Assembly (NCBI GenBank): GCA_902763805.1
Contig: CACWTN010000005.1
Location: forward strand, 1-64,000
Direction: 5' to 3'
From: an uncultured bacterium
GTDB taxonomy: Bacteria; Cyanobacteriota; Vampirovibrionia; Gastranaerophilales; Gastranaerophilaceae
DNA length: 64,000 nucleotides
Shown here: piece by piece, positions 35,969 through 45,810 of the stretch
How the letters are laid out: every line of letters starts with the position of its first letter
Numbering within the stretch: the first letter of the stretch is position 1
Notes under the pieces: generated by a model
Seen by the model: only the letters and a program-made list of their open reading frames with translations
What the model was told of the DNA's origin: nothing
The model's database searches: none
Made by a program: the position numbers and the translations under genes

Positions 35969-38226
35969 TAATACTTATACTCCGGTATTACAAACTGTTC
36001 ATTGTTTGCATCTTTTTCCACAAACTCCAGATAATGATTAAGCGCAACTTCCTTAGAGTTGTTATAAAAATCTTCAGGAATAAGTTCTCTGTGGAGTTCC
36101 GTTCTGTCACCCGAGTAATTACCCAGTATTCTTGAGAATTTTTGTATGTTTTCTAAATCTTCGCCGCCCGAATAAGCTTTTGTTTTTGCATCAGTTCCCG
36201 AAGGTCTTATCTCAACATACTTGTCCGTAAACTGCAGATAAGTTCCGTCACCGACAAACTTAACAGATTTCAGATTATCAAAACTAAGCTCTGCAAAAGC
36301 GTTATTAAGAACCTTTTTAACGGCTTCTATGTCGGCAATACCTTCTCTTACGGCTATAGCCAGCGAAAGATAGAACAAATCATTCTTTGTTCTTTGTTTT
36401 TCACCCTCTGCTTTTGCAAGTTTAAGTTTTTCAATATCAGGTTCTGATTCGTTATAATATGCAATATCTTCTCTTACATCGTATTTTGCAACAATATTAT
36501 TTTCTTCAAAAATCTCTGCCAAATATTCAGAGAGCGTCTTGTTTTCGTCCTCAAGTTTTGCCGCAAGAGAAGATGCGACAATAATAGCTTCCGTCGCACT
36601 CTTTTCTCTCATAGCAATTGCTTTTCTGCCTGAGAGTGATTCAATTAAATCCTCTGAGCCCATAATCATACCGCCGGATTCTTCACCGCCGAATATCATT
36701 CTAGGCTGAACACCAAGGTTTATTGAGTTTCCGAATACATCATCAACAACAACTTCTTTGTCAGGATTATTCTTAATCTGAAGTTCAACCTTCTTCATAA
36801 TATTTGCAATTTCTTTAAATCCGACAGGAACATTAACAACTTTAATACCGTGTGCTTTTGCCCATTCATCCCAGGATAAAGCAGATGCCGTTGTTTTAAT
36901 CATAAACCTCGGGTGGTTTTTAAATTTACCTTCATGTTTAAGCTGTTTAACCCTGTAGTTCATAAGCATTAAAAATGCCTGATTTGCGGTATAAACAGTT
37001 AAAATTCTGTTTTCATCAAGTTCGATATAAGAAATACCGAAATCATTGAGCATCGGTTCATTTCCGCTTGCCTCAATCTGACAAACAGTTAACCTGTCGT
37101 GGTCAGGGTCAGTTATAAGTACAACCGTTCCGAGAGGCATATCTTTCAAAACTTCCTCGTAATGCATTGATTCAATTACAGGGAAATACTTACTTCCGTC
37201 AGGTCTTTTTGCCAAAACTGTTGCATCAACCGAATAATCATAAAAGGTTTTATTACCATTTGGATCGGTATCATACTTACCTATAGAATGGAAGAACGGA
37301 TCTTCTTCCGTATTATTCCATACATATTTGTCCTGAATACCAAGTTTATCAAGCACTCTGCTCAGAGTTCTGTACGCACACCCTCCGACACATTCTACAA
37401 ATAATTTACCCTCCATTTTTCTGACACCGTCAAGATTTTGAGCAACACCTGACTTTAAGTATTCAACATACAAATCAATACCGTCATTTAATCTTGCCAT
37501 AATGCTTTCATCAATAAGCGGGTCATTTTTCGGAGCAATATTGATTACATAGGTTCCGTATTTTTCTACAATATCAAATATTTCCTGAATTTTGTTTACA
37601 AACTCTAATGATTCTTCCGGTAAATACTGACTACCCTGAGAATTCAGGTCTTTTGTAGCTGTTTTAACAGAGATACCGTGGCTTGATGTAATATATTCAC
37701 CACCGAGTAAATCAAGCTTGAACGCAAGAAAGGATGCAAGCCAGATAGGAATTGTTTTTCTTCCTGCAGGTGTTAAAGTTCTTATACCCTGAGCCGCCTG
37801 TATTCTTGCAATAGCATCAAGGTAAAGTTCTGAATTGTACCTGACTTCACTTCCTGCTAATTTGCGGATTTCTTTTCCTTCATATTTTTCACGTGCAACA
37901 AGAGCCTTTGCCAGTGTTGCCAAAACTATACCCACAAGATTAATCGGAAATCTTGTATCCTGAGGATAAATAATATTCTGAGGACCTCTTATGCCCGCGG
38001 TTGAAACCTTAGCTTCTTTAGAGTAATTTGCAAACCATTCAAGCAGATTTAAGCCTTCGGGATTACTTTCAGAATGAGGATAAAGATGCTCACGTTTAAG
38101 AGTAAACGTGAATCCGTTTTCATTATCAAAATTCATTAAATCCAAATCTTTTATATAATCGGGTGTTTTTTCAAAAACACTGTAAAACAACTCTTTTTCC
38201 AGTTCGCAGTTTGGCTCTCTTTTCAT
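35968..38226 (-). CDS. phosphoglucomutase/phosphomannomutase family protein, long form
   Basis: Alpha-D-phosphohexomutases move phosphate between C1 and C6 of sugars. Visible motifs are SSHGIS where the active-site serine motif TASHNP is expected, the metal loop DPDHDRL for DGDGDR, sugar-binding GGEESGG, and phosphate-binding RPSGTDAKTKA. The 752 residues are well above the usual 450-580, with a long N-terminal part and insertions. ATG 38226 follows CAGGAGATTT; an upstream in-frame ATG at 38271 lacks a site. Its operon partners are dtd and maf upstream and gtrA coupled downstream. The substrate cannot be told. Confidence 0.85.
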   Translation of the reverse strand: MKREPNCELEKELFYSVFEKTPDYIKDLDLMNFDNENGFTFTLKREHLYPHSESNPEGLNLLEWFANYSKEAKVSTAGIRGPQNIIYPQDTRFPINLVGIVLATLAKALVAREKYEGKEIRKLAGSEVRYNSELYLDAIARIQAAQGIRTLTPAGRKTIPIWLASFLAFKLDLLGGEYITSSHGISVKTATKDLNSQGSQYLPEESLEFVNKIQEIFDIVEKYGTYVINIAPKNDPLIDESIMARLNDGIDLYVEYLKSGVAQNLDGVRKMEGKLFVECVGGCAYRTLSRVLDKLGIQDKYVWNNTEEDPFFHSIGKYDTDPNGNKTFYDYSVDATVLAKRPDGSKYFPVIESMHYEEVLKDMPLGTVVLITDPDHDRLTVCQIEASGNEPMLNDFGISYIELDENRILTVYTANQAFLMLMNYRVKQLKHEGKFKNHPRFMIKTTASALSWDEWAKAHGIKVVNVPVGFKEIANIMKKVELQIKNNPDKEVVVDDVFGNSINLGVQPRMIFGGEESGGMIMGSEDLIESLSGRKAIAMREKSATEAIIVASSLAAKLEDENKTLSEYLAEIFEENNIVAKYDVREDIAYYNESEPDIEKLKLAKAEGEKQRTKNDLFYLSLAIAVREGIADIEAVKKVLNNAFAELSFDNLKSVKFVGDGTYLQFTDKYVEIRPSGTDAKTKAYSGGEDLENIQKFSRILGNYSGDRTELHRELIPEDFYNNSKEVALNHYLEFVEKDANNEQFVIPEYKY

Positions 38227-38279
38227 ACTAAATCTCCTGAATAATATCTGTCTGGCTCTATTATAGCACAAATTTACCT

Positions 38280-38720
38280 TTATGACGCCTCTAACATAAA
38301 GGTAACGGGTCCGTCATTAATCAGCGAAACCTCCATCATTGCACCAAATTTACCTGTTCCCGTTTTTATCCCGCAGTTTTTTATCAAAGAAACAAAATAC
38401 TCGTATAGCTCATTCGCAATATTCGGCGGAGCTGATTTATCAAAACTCGGTCTTGTACCTTTTTTGCAATCTCCGCACAAAGTAAATTGAGATACTACAA
38501 GCATTTCGCCTTTTATATCAGCAAGAGAAAGATTCATTTTGTCGTTTTCGTCGGGAAAAATTCTCAGGTTAACGACTTTTTTTGCAAGTTTTTCTACCTG
38601 TTCTTTTGCGTCACCTTTTTCTATACCGACAAGTGCAAGAATTCCTTTTTCTATCGATGATACATTCTCTCCATCAATACTTACTCCTGCTTTTTTAACT
38701 CTCTGAATCAATACTTTCAT
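38280..38720 (-). CDS. dtd: D-aminoacyl-tRNA deacylase
   Basis: Dtd removes D-amino acids wrongly attached to tRNA. The 146 residues show the start MKVLIQRVKKAGVSI, the first active-site motif SQFTLCGD (family SQFTL) and the cross-subunit motif NDGPVTFML (family NxGPVT). Length is exactly usual. Its ATG overlaps the stop of the maf-type gene (TAATG), and the phosphohexomutase follows 53 bases later. Confidence 0.96.
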   Translation of the reverse strand: MKVLIQRVKKAGVSIDGENVSSIEKGILALVGIEKGDAKEQVEKLAKKVVNLRIFPDENDKMNLSLADIKGEMLVVSQFTLCGDCKKGTRPSFDKSAPPNIANELYEYFVSLIKNCGIKTGTGKFGAMMEVSLINDGPVTFMLEAS

Positions 38721-40618
38721 TATATTTCACCAATTACCCTGTCAATTTCTCCTGATATAATCTTGATTTTGTCCTCAGACGTATTTGCGTACCCTGTTAT
38801 TTTTTCAACAAGATTTTTTACCGAATCCAAAGTAAACTCTCTTGTCATTTTGAGTTCATAATCAATATCAATACGTTCAGCCGTTGTTATAAAATCAAAC
38901 AATTTATTTTTTCCTGCAAAATCATACCCCAAAGTGGTAAAACCTGTTACAAGTTTTTTAAGGTTTTGCAGCAGCTCAGGAGTTACATTTCTGTAACGCT
39001 TAATATCATTATTCATATTTTTGATTATTTTTCTGATTTCCTCTATAAAGTACAACGCAGGATTTAAACTCTCTTTTACCTTAAACAAATCTTCCTTAAT
39101 CTTAGGAACATTGTATTTAAAATCAGATTTCAGTTCTCTGTTATCAAGTTTTTCTGTATCCTTCAGGGCATCTTCAAGCGGCATATTTTCAAATCCGTCT
39201 ATCTGAGCGCCCACAAGCGATGTATTTATATATTGCCTGTCAGAGTATTTTTGTGTGTATTCGCTTAACGGCTGAATAAAAGCGGAGTAAACAGATTCCG
39301 TTGGAATCATATCACCATTAACCCCTTTGACATAATAAAGCGAAGCATTTAATGCCGACAATCTTTCTAAAGCTTTCTGTTTCCTGATTTCAGGGTCATC
39401 ATAATTACCGAGCGACATACAGAAACTTTCAAAATCTTTTGCCGTAATCTCCCATTTTTCAAGTTTTTCATTGTACGTACAAATTAAATCTTTATACGCA
39501 GAGTCTTTACTGTAGCACTGACCGCCAATGTATGCCAAATCCTGACCGACAAGGACAATTTTTGAGCATCCCAAAATTCTTGCAACATTGAGCGCAGTAT
39601 ATGATACTGTTCCTTTTGAAAAATATTCGGAATTATCAAGATCTGCAACATCGCACCAAAGCTCATTCACAGGAAGGTTTTGAGATACGTGTAAAAAAGT
39701 ATTCTTATACTCAAAATTCCTCAGGTTAGGATGCGAATACGGTTCGGTTATAAAATTAACTCCTTTCAAATCAAGTCCTGCGATTTGTTTTGAGCAGTCG
39801 TTAGCCTCTATTATGCAGAGAAAATCCGGTGTTATACCGTTTGAGGAAAGTGTTTTCATCGCTGTTCCAACGGTAATCAAAACATAATTATCTCTGTATT
39901 TTTTTAATGTTTCTATGTTTCTGTCCAACGTTGGACCCGCAGAAACTACAACTGCCGTTTTTCCTTTGTAAAAATCTTTAAACTCACCAATTGGTATTTC
40001 TGTAACAAGCTTTGGAATATTATTAATCGTTTTTATAATCAGGCCGTAAAACTTTTCTTTTGTATATTTTAAATCAAGACTAAATCTTCCTACAGTCTGC
40101 TGAAGTTCAGCCACCATATTGTTAAACGCGTCTTCGTTAAGTTCTCTGTATGCAGCTGTTGAAAGAAGAAGCGGGGTGTTTTTCATATTAGATTTCTGAT
40201 AAATATACCCGCATGCAGTCATAAAATCTTCAGTAATGTATACGTTTCCTTTTAATATATCCTCTGAGAAATCAACCAGCGAAAAAGCGGTTCTCATAAT
40301 ATTCAAATCAGGCTCGTAAAGGATTACCGTTCCGACAGATTTTGCACAAACCACCTGAAACAAATACCCAAGCCCCAAACCGTAAATCAAATGTATTGCA
40401 ACGGGTGTATTTTCTGCCATTGAAAAAATTTCAGACGCTTCCGCAAGAGGATTCAGAGGATTGTGTAAAAACTTGCCCCTGTATTTAAAATTATAAAAAT
40501 TATTTTCTCTTACAAATTGCGGAACATCTGTCAGAATGTAACTCAGCAGTTTATCAGCAAGCTGCGGATTTTTGCTTTTTAAAGCGTTTATATTTTTTTC
40601 AAAAACATTACTGTTCAT
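38720..40618 (-). CDS. Maf-type motility accessory factor (DUF115)
   Basis: Maf proteins add nonulosonic acids (pseudaminic or legionaminic type) to flagellin. The 632-residue protein shows the N-terminal domain (VAIHLIYGLGLGYLF, VILYEPDLN), then the central DUF115/MptE-like sugar-transfer domain: AVVVSAGPTLDRNIETLKK, TPDFLCIIEAND and SKIVLVGQDLAYIGGQCY. It heads an operon with dtd, a phosphohexomutase and gtrA, just upstream of the flagellar operons, so flagellin or another surface target is likely. No sugar-synthesis genes are in the window. Confidence 0.85.
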   Translation of the reverse strand: MNSNVFEKNINALKSKNPQLADKLLSYILTDVPQFVRENNFYNFKYRGKFLHNPLNPLAEASEIFSMAENTPVAIHLIYGLGLGYLFQVVCAKSVGTVILYEPDLNIMRTAFSLVDFSEDILKGNVYITEDFMTACGYIYQKSNMKNTPLLLSTAAYRELNEDAFNNMVAELQQTVGRFSLDLKYTKEKFYGLIIKTINNIPKLVTEIPIGEFKDFYKGKTAVVVSAGPTLDRNIETLKKYRDNYVLITVGTAMKTLSSNGITPDFLCIIEANDCSKQIAGLDLKGVNFITEPYSHPNLRNFEYKNTFLHVSQNLPVNELWCDVADLDNSEYFSKGTVSYTALNVARILGCSKIVLVGQDLAYIGGQCYSKDSAYKDLICTYNEKLEKWEITAKDFESFCMSLGNYDDPEIRKQKALERLSALNASLYYVKGVNGDMIPTESVYSAFIQPLSEYTQKYSDRQYINTSLVGAQIDGFENMPLEDALKDTEKLDNRELKSDFKYNVPKIKEDLFKVKESLNPALYFIEEIRKIIKNMNNDIKRYRNVTPELLQNLKKLVTGFTTLGYDFAGKNKLFDFITTAERIDIDYELKMTREFTLDSVKNLVEKITGYANTSEDKIKIISGEIDRVIGEI

Positions 40619-40674
40619 TTAATCAATTCTCCCACCAAAGACTATTCTAGCAAATTTAAGTAATATAAGCAAAC

Positions 40675-40716
40675 AACAGGGCGGTTCGGAAAAATCCGAA
40701 CCGCCCTGTTTATTTT
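40675..40716. terminator. very strong stem-loop terminator
   Basis: A 16-bp perfect GC-rich stem (40675-40690 with 40695-40710) with an AAAA loop and T-rich flank. It ends the phosphofructokinase gene on the minus strand. Confidence 0.85.
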
Positions 40717-40738
40717 GTATATATTTACCCCTTTACTT

Positions 40739-42418
40739 CTATACAGAAGCAAGTTTAGCTTTGCTTTCCAGCTGAAGTGTTACGGTTGTAATATCGCAAA
40801 CTGAAGAAGGTCCAAAGTATTGAATAGCACCAGGGAACAGGTATCTGTCATTTAATGCCCAGTCTTCTCTGTTGTTTTCCAATTTCTTGAATACAGGTCC
40901 GTCAAGTTCAACAAGAGCCTTCTTAATAACAGGTTTCATTTCACCGTGGCGTCTTTCCATGTTCATCATCATAGTGAGCGGAACACCGCCTGCAATCCAG
41001 TCGTTAGCAGGTTCTGTCAAGTTTCTTACAGAAGATAAGTAACCTGTCATGCCAAAGTTAATTAAAGCAAATGCGTTAAAACCTAATGAATAGCAGTAAT
41101 CAGCGTCAAAGTTTGACGGGAATGCGCATCTTCCTTCGTAACCGAAGAAGTGTGACTGAGTTGAAAACTTACCTGAATATTTACCTTCTTTTTTAAGCTC
41201 TGCAAGTTTAGCTTCAATCATAGAGATTAAAAGTTTTTCTGTTTCAATTTTAGAAACCTGAACATTACCGTGCGGGTCTCTGTCCATCAAAAGCTGAGCT
41301 TTAATAAGAGCCGGTAAAGATTTAAATACTGCTGAATTTTCGCTTGAAAGCGTGTTTTCAATAATTGCAATTTTTTCTGCAGAAGTTCCTGAAGTATATT
41401 TAGAATCTTTTTCCAAAGTTGACATAATATCATTCAGGTTAGCAATCATTGATTTGAGTTCAGGAACAAACTCAATTAAGCCTTCAGGAATAACCGCAAT
41501 ACCGAAGTTTTTACCCATCTCGCTGCGTCTTACGATAATGTCAGTCATATAGTCAATAATTGATGCTAATGACATTTTTCTCTGTTCAACTTCTTCTGAG
41601 ATAAGAGTAATATTCGGCTGAGTCTGAAGTGCAGCCTCCAAAGCAACGTGAGATGCGCTTCTTCCCATAATCTTTATGAAGTGCCAGTATTTTTTAGCTG
41701 AGTTAGCATCTCTTTCGATGTTACCGATAAGCTCTCCGTAAGTTTTTGTAGCTGTATCAAAACCGAAAGATATTTCAATTTGTTCGTTTTTCAAGTCGCC
41801 GTCAATTGTTTTCGGACAACCGATAACCTGAATATTTGCGTTATGAGCAACAAACCATTCTGCTAAAAGCGCAGCATTTGTATTAGAGTCATCACCACCG
41901 ATAATTACAACAGCAGAGATGTTTAATTTTTTACAAACTTCCCAGGCAGATTGGAATTGTTCTTCTGTTTCAAGTTTTGTTCTGCCTGAACCGATAATAT
42001 CAAAACCGCCTGTATTTCTGTAGTCATTGATAAATTCATCATTGAATTCTACATATTTGCCTTCAATAATACCGCTTGGTCCGCCTAAGAAACCATATAA
42101 ATTATTGGAAGGATTAGCCTGTTTCAAAGCATCATATAAACCTGCGATAACATTGTGTCCGCCGGGAGCCTGACCGCCTGAAAGAATTACACCGACGTTT
42201 CTCAAATCTGACTGAGTTGTTTCAGTTGTGGTCTGAAATGTTACGGTTGGTTTTCCGTAAGTGTTTTTGAACAATGCTTTAATTTCTTCCTGATTGGCAA
42301 CTGATTCTGTTGCACTGCCTTCAATTGATTGAAGGTGGTTAATACCTGATGCCAAAGAGGAAGGTAACTTTGGCTGATATTTAAGTCTTTCGACTTGTAA
42401 TGGTGATAAATTTGTCAT
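40739..42418 (-). CDS. pfp: PPi-dependent 6-phosphofructokinase (PFP type)
   Basis: It phosphorylates fructose-6-phosphate, and its motifs indicate pyrophosphate rather than ATP as donor: GGDDSNTNA (Asp where ATP enzymes have Gly in GGDGS) and [11 protein letters not shown] in place of TIDND. Other marks are [21 protein letters not shown] and [10 protein letters not shown]. At 559 residues it belongs to the long PFP group, as in plants and spirochaetes. ATG 42418 follows AGAAAGGG; the ATG at 42454 is less well placed. It is monocistronic with a strong terminator. A reversible PPi enzyme fits an energy-limited fermenter. Confidence 0.9.
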   Translation of the reverse strand: MTNLSPLQVERLKYQPKLPSSLASGINHLQSIEGSATESVANQEEIKALFKNTYGKPTVTFQTTTETTQSDLRNVGVILSGGQAPGGHNVIAGLYDALKQANPSNNLYGFLGGPSGIIEGKYVEFNDEFINDYRNTGGFDIIGSGRTKLETEEQFQSAWEVCKKLNISAVVIIGGDDSNTNAALLAEWFVAHNANIQVIGCPKTIDGDLKNEQIEISFGFDTATKTYGELIGNIERDANSAKKYWHFIKIMGRSASHVALEAALQTQPNITLISEEVEQRKMSLASIIDYMTDIIVRRSEMGKNFGIAVIPEGLIEFVPELKSMIANLNDIMSTLEKDSKYTSGTSAEKIAIIENTLSSENSAVFKSLPALIKAQLLMDRDPHGNVQVSKIETEKLLISMIEAKLAELKKEGKYSGKFSTQSHFFGYEGRCAFPSNFDADYCYSLGFNAFALINFGMTGYLSSVRNLTEPANDWIAGGVPLTMMMNMERRHGEMKPVIKKALVELDGPVFKKLENNREDWALNDRYLFPGAIQYFGPSSVCDITTVTLQLESKAKLASV

Positions 42419-42562
42419 AAAAACTTTCCCTTTCTTTTTGCATAATTGTAACACAAAAAAGGAATCAATGTTTTATTTGAGCATGCACCGCTATTGATTT
42501 TCAAAAAACTTTATCGTATATTACAAGTGTACAGAGTACAATTATTAACAAAGGACACAGAA

Positions 42563-42784
42563 ATGAAAGTCAACAGTATTTCTTCAACCAATTTTAAAGC
42601 AGGAGTAAGAATTGCAAGTATAGATAACAAACACCGTCAGTTTTTATATAATGACGTAGAAGCTATCAGAAAAGAATTCAAAATTCCCGCAACTTTTCAC
42701 ACTAATGAAATCGAACTTCCTTCTATTTCAAAAGTTATTTTAAAAAGACTTAATGATTTGGGAATAAAATTTAATAACATATAA
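42563..42784 (+). CDS. small protein with N-terminal 'NFKAG' tag
   Basis: The 73-residue protein begins MKVNSISSTNFKAGVRI and has no other known motif. ATG 42563 follows AAAGGACA; the frame is open further upstream, but without a site. The N/S-F tag is shared with the proteins at 18230, 44593 and 59721-60575. It converges on the nuclease gene with a 14-base overlap. Confidence 0.55.
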   Translation: MKVNSISSTNFKAGVRIASIDNKHRQFLYNDVEAIRKEFKIPATFHTNEIELPSISKVILKRLNDLGIKFNNI

Positions 42785-43415
42785 CGGAATATTCGCAGGA
42801 GTATTTGCCGTCAGATTTTATGCACTCCTGCTTTTTGGATGATACTTCGTAAGTGTCAATTTTATCCGACACTTCAAGAAGTTTTTGCTTGTAAACATCT
42901 TCCAAATCAGGTGTAAACTGAATTACCACTTCTTCTTTATGTCTTAAATCAAGATAAACAAAAGTTACATTGTCTGTTTTAAAAAACTCTTTTACGCATA
43001 ACATATAAATCATAGTCTGATAATCATATTTGGCATTTTTTGGTGCAGAACCTGTTTTATAGTCCAGAATGTAATAGCTTCCGCCACTCTTAACCAAAGC
43101 ATCCAGTCGTCCCCCAAAGAAATGCTTTCCTATCCTGACAGCCAAATTGTATTCCGTATTCACAACATCGTACGCAAAATATTTACAGGCTTTCAGATAG
43201 CTCCAAACCTCCATTTCTTTTGGAGTCAATGATTTTTCCATTTTATCAATGTTTTCTTTTCTCAGATAATAAGATGCAAGTGCGTGAATATTTTTACCAA
43301 ACTCAAATATCTCATCATTTACAGGCATCTGTATATCACGCAAATACCGAAATTCAAATTTGCGCGGACATTCATCAAATGTTTTAAGCATATTTGGCGA
43401 CAACTGCTGGTACAT
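42771..43415 (-). CDS. stand-alone RecB/Cas4-like PD-(D/E)XK nuclease with cysteine cluster
   Basis: The 214 residues carry the exonuclease core: H44, D105 in GGRLDALV, then ILDYKTG with D118 and K120. Four cysteines, C16 in DECPRKF and C198, C207, C213 near the C-terminus, are placed like the [4Fe-4S] ligands of AddB and Cas4 nucleases. No cas gene or repeat array is in the window, so a Cas4 role is not supported. It could be the missing nuclease partner of the double helicase at 19172-23008, since that protein has none. It follows the PfkB gene by 11 bases. Confidence 0.85.
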   Translation of the reverse strand: MYQQLSPNMLKTFDECPRKFEFRYLRDIQMPVNDEIFEFGKNIHALASYYLRKENIDKMEKSLTPKEMEVWSYLKACKYFAYDVVNTEYNLAVRIGKHFFGGRLDALVKSGGSYYILDYKTGSAPKNAKYDYQTMIYMLCVKEFFKTDNVTFVYLDLRHKEEVVIQFTPDLEDVYKQKLLEVSDKIDTYEVSSKKQECIKSDGKYSCEYSVICY

Positions 43416-43426
43416 ATTCTATACAC

Positions 43427-44470
43427 CTAGCATTCCAGATACGTATAGTCAGGGTTATTTTTCAGCCGTTCTTCGATTTCTTCGAAAGTAAGAAGACCAT
43501 CCGTTGCTCCAAACTTTGATACAACACTTGCCGAGTTAACAGAACCGTACATAAGAGATAACCCTACATTTAATTCGGTTCTTTTTAAAGCACCGCAGAA
43601 AGTTGAAGCGAATGCATCACCTGCTCCCAGAGTTGAAACAACATCAGACGGGAATGTTGGACAGAAATAATATTTCTTTCCATCCCAGGCATAAGCACCT
43701 TTGTTTCCGTCGGTTATTACTATAACCTGATATTCCTGTACTTTCAGAGTTTTAAGCATTTCTTTTATATCAGGGTGGACAAGTTCATGAGAGAATTTTT
43801 CCGTTTTTGTATCAGGTCTGACCTGAATTCCTGTTGCCATAATGGCTTCTTCTTTATTCAAAACAACAACATGCGCATATTTAAGAATCTTATCAAGGTG
43901 TTTACGTCCTTTTTTAAGGCTCGTTGTTCCTGCATTAAAGCAAATTGCAAGGTCGTGTTTATGAGCAAAATCAACAAGCGGCTCGATAACAGCATTAGAT
44001 TCACCGTTAAGCGGTGCAACATAAATAAAGTCTGCATCTTTTATTGCATCAAAATCAATTTCTTTTTCTCTAATCTCGGCATTAGCGCCTCTGTGGGCAA
44101 GAACGGTTCTGTCACCCTGAAAACTTACAAGAATAATTGAAAAACCGGTAGACGTATCCTTTTTCTGAATAATATGCTTTAGATTAAGTTTACGCTTTTT
44201 CAAAAAGTTCAGAATACCTTCCGAATAAATATCTTCTCCGATTTTAAAAATTGCTGAGGTATCAAAACCCAGATTTGCAAAATTACATGCCGTATTAATT
44301 CCGCCGCCGCCGACACGGGATGAAAAATCAGATATATCAATTTTTGAACCGTACGGATAACTCATAAAATCTTTGCTTTTATCTTTTGTGCATACAGAAA
44401 CAATATTTGCGTCGTCACACTCTACAAAAACGTCCATTGTTGCACTTCCGATAGTTATAATCTTTGTCAT
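43427..44470 (-). CDS. PfkB-family carbohydrate/nucleoside kinase
   Basis: The 347 residues have the ribokinase-fold marks: TIGSATMDVFVE at the start, the di-glycine hinge VGGGGINTACNFANLG and the ATP/anion-hole motif TLGAGDAFASTFCGAL near the C-terminus with its catalytic Asp. The family includes ribokinase, adenosine kinase and fructokinases; the substrate cannot be read from sequence here. It is followed 11 bases later by the RecB-like nuclease, probably by chance of operon packing. Confidence 0.9.
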   Translation of the reverse strand: MTKIITIGSATMDVFVECDDANIVSVCTKDKSKDFMSYPYGSKIDISDFSSRVGGGGINTACNFANLGFDTSAIFKIGEDIYSEGILNFLKKRKLNLKHIIQKKDTSTGFSIILVSFQGDRTVLAHRGANAEIREKEIDFDAIKDADFIYVAPLNGESNAVIEPLVDFAHKHDLAICFNAGTTSLKKGRKHLDKILKYAHVVVLNKEEAIMATGIQVRPDTKTEKFSHELVHPDIKEMLKTLKVQEYQVIVITDGNKGAYAWDGKKYYFCPTFPSDVVSTLGAGDAFASTFCGALKRTELNVGLSLMYGSVNSASVVSKFGATDGLLTFEEIEERLKNNPDYTYLEC

Positions 44471-44592
44471 ATTTTCCCTCCTGATAACATTTCTATTTTA
44501 CCACAATTGGATGTAAATCTTTGTAAAAAAAAGCGCAAAAAATATTTTTAGCAGGTTATAACTGATTAAGTATGAAATTGGAGTATTGCTAA

Positions 44593-45003
44593 ATGGATAT
44601 CAAAATCAACTCAACAAATTTTTCAGGGGCAAAAGAAGTTATATACGGATTAACAAAAGCCGCACAAAAAGCAAAAAATTACGAATACTATAACCAGCCT
44701 GCCATAGCAGCATGTTTAACCTGCAGTAAAGAACATATGCAGACAGCGAATGAAGCATCAATGAAAGCATATTTGGATATGGCTTTGCGTGATCAGTCAT
44801 TTGCAAAAGCAATAGATAATATAAGAGCTTCCGAGCTTTATATTCTGCACAATTTATTAAAGCCCGAGCAAACTCAATACACTACAGTCAAACCAATGAA
44901 TAAATTCAAAGAAGCCATACAAGAAGTAACAAAAGAAATTGGACGAAGAAAATTCACTGCTCAGGAAGCCATAGATGATTTGTTCAGAAAATTGGAGCTA
45001 TAA
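44593..45003 (+). CDS. unknown helical protein with N-terminal 'NFSGA' tag
   Basis: A 136-residue, helical protein of unknown family. It begins MDIKINSTNFSGAKEVIYG, carrying the same kind of N-terminal tag as the proteins at 18230, 42563 and 59721-60575. No signal peptide or membrane helix. No strong ribosome site is seen (GGAG at 44580-44583 is 9 bases upstream). It converges on rsmI, with a 6-base overlap. Confidence 0.6.
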   Translation: MDIKINSTNFSGAKEVIYGLTKAAQKAKNYEYYNQPAIAACLTCSKEHMQTANEASMKAYLDMALRDQSFAKAIDNIRASELYILHNLLKPEQTQYTTVKPMNKFKEAIQEVTKEIGRRKFTAQEAIDDLFRKLEL

Positions 45004-45807
45004 TTCCAGACTTCTTTTATAAACTTCATTCTTATTAAGATTTAAAAGAGTTGAAAGGATAACAGATATTTCTTTATCCCTGAAACCTTTTGATTTGAGT
45101 TCTTTTATCTTGTAATCAATATCTTTGTCCTGAGCATTATCATCAGCATAAACCATACAGACAATTTCACCCTTTATGCCGTCTTTAAAATACTCTATGA
45201 TTTCGGATATTTTTCCTGTTTTAACTTCTTCAAACAATTTTGAAAGCTCACGTCCTAACGCTATATTAACATCACCTCTGTTTTTTTGAATAACCTTGAG
45301 CGTTTTCAAAATCCTCTCCGGTGAATCATAGAACACAACATTTTGAGAAATATATTTTTTTGCAATCTCGCTTATCTGTGCCTCTGTTCTCGGAATGAAC
45401 CCGATAAAAGTAAAGTCTTCGCCTTTTCTTGGGATTTCAGACAAAAATGTAGTTACCGCAGATGCTCCCGGCAGTGAAGTCACCGAAAATCCGTTTTTAA
45501 CGAGCTCCTCTATAATAACTCCTCCCGGATCACATATCATAGGTGTTCCGGCATCAGATACAAGTGCAATCTTCTTTCCTGATTTAAGTTCTGATAAAAA
45601 GAAATCAACTCTCTCACGCTCATTATACTTATGATAAGAAATGCATTTTGTCTTTATATCATAATGATTAAGCAGTTTTTGCGTTGTTCTTGTGTCCTCA
45701 CAGGCTATCAAATCAACACTTTTAAGAACTTCTATTGCTCTTAACGTAATGTCTTTTATATTTCCGATAGGTGTCGGAACCGAATAAAAATCGAACTCTC
45801 TTGCCAT
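44998..45807 (-). CDS. rsmI: 16S rRNA (cytidine(1402)-2'-O)-methyltransferase
   Basis: RsmI methylates the ribose of C1402, the nucleotide whose base RsmH (4633-5559) methylates. The tetrapyrrole-methylase fold shows VPTPIGNIKDITLRAIEVLK, LIACEDTRTTQKLL, VSDAGTPMICDPG and LPGASAVTTFLS. The 269 residues are normal. It is last in a tightly packed operon with the radical SAM protein, RNase E/G and a membrane protein (3 bases from the last). Confidence 0.96.
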   Translation of the reverse strand: MAREFDFYSVPTPIGNIKDITLRAIEVLKSVDLIACEDTRTTQKLLNHYDIKTKCISYHKYNERERVDFFLSELKSGKKIALVSDAGTPMICDPGGVIIEELVKNGFSVTSLPGASAVTTFLSEIPRKGEDFTFIGFIPRTEAQISEIAKKYISQNVVFYDSPERILKTLKVIQKNRGDVNIALGRELSKLFEEVKTGKISEIIEYFKDGIKGEIVCMVYADDNAQDKDIDYKIKELKSKGFRDKEISVILSTLLNLNKNEVYKRSLEL

Positions 45808-45810
45808 AAA

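Noticed and set aside
42771-43415. Cas4 of a CRISPR system
   Set aside because: No repeat array or other cas gene in the window; only the nuclease class and cysteines fit.
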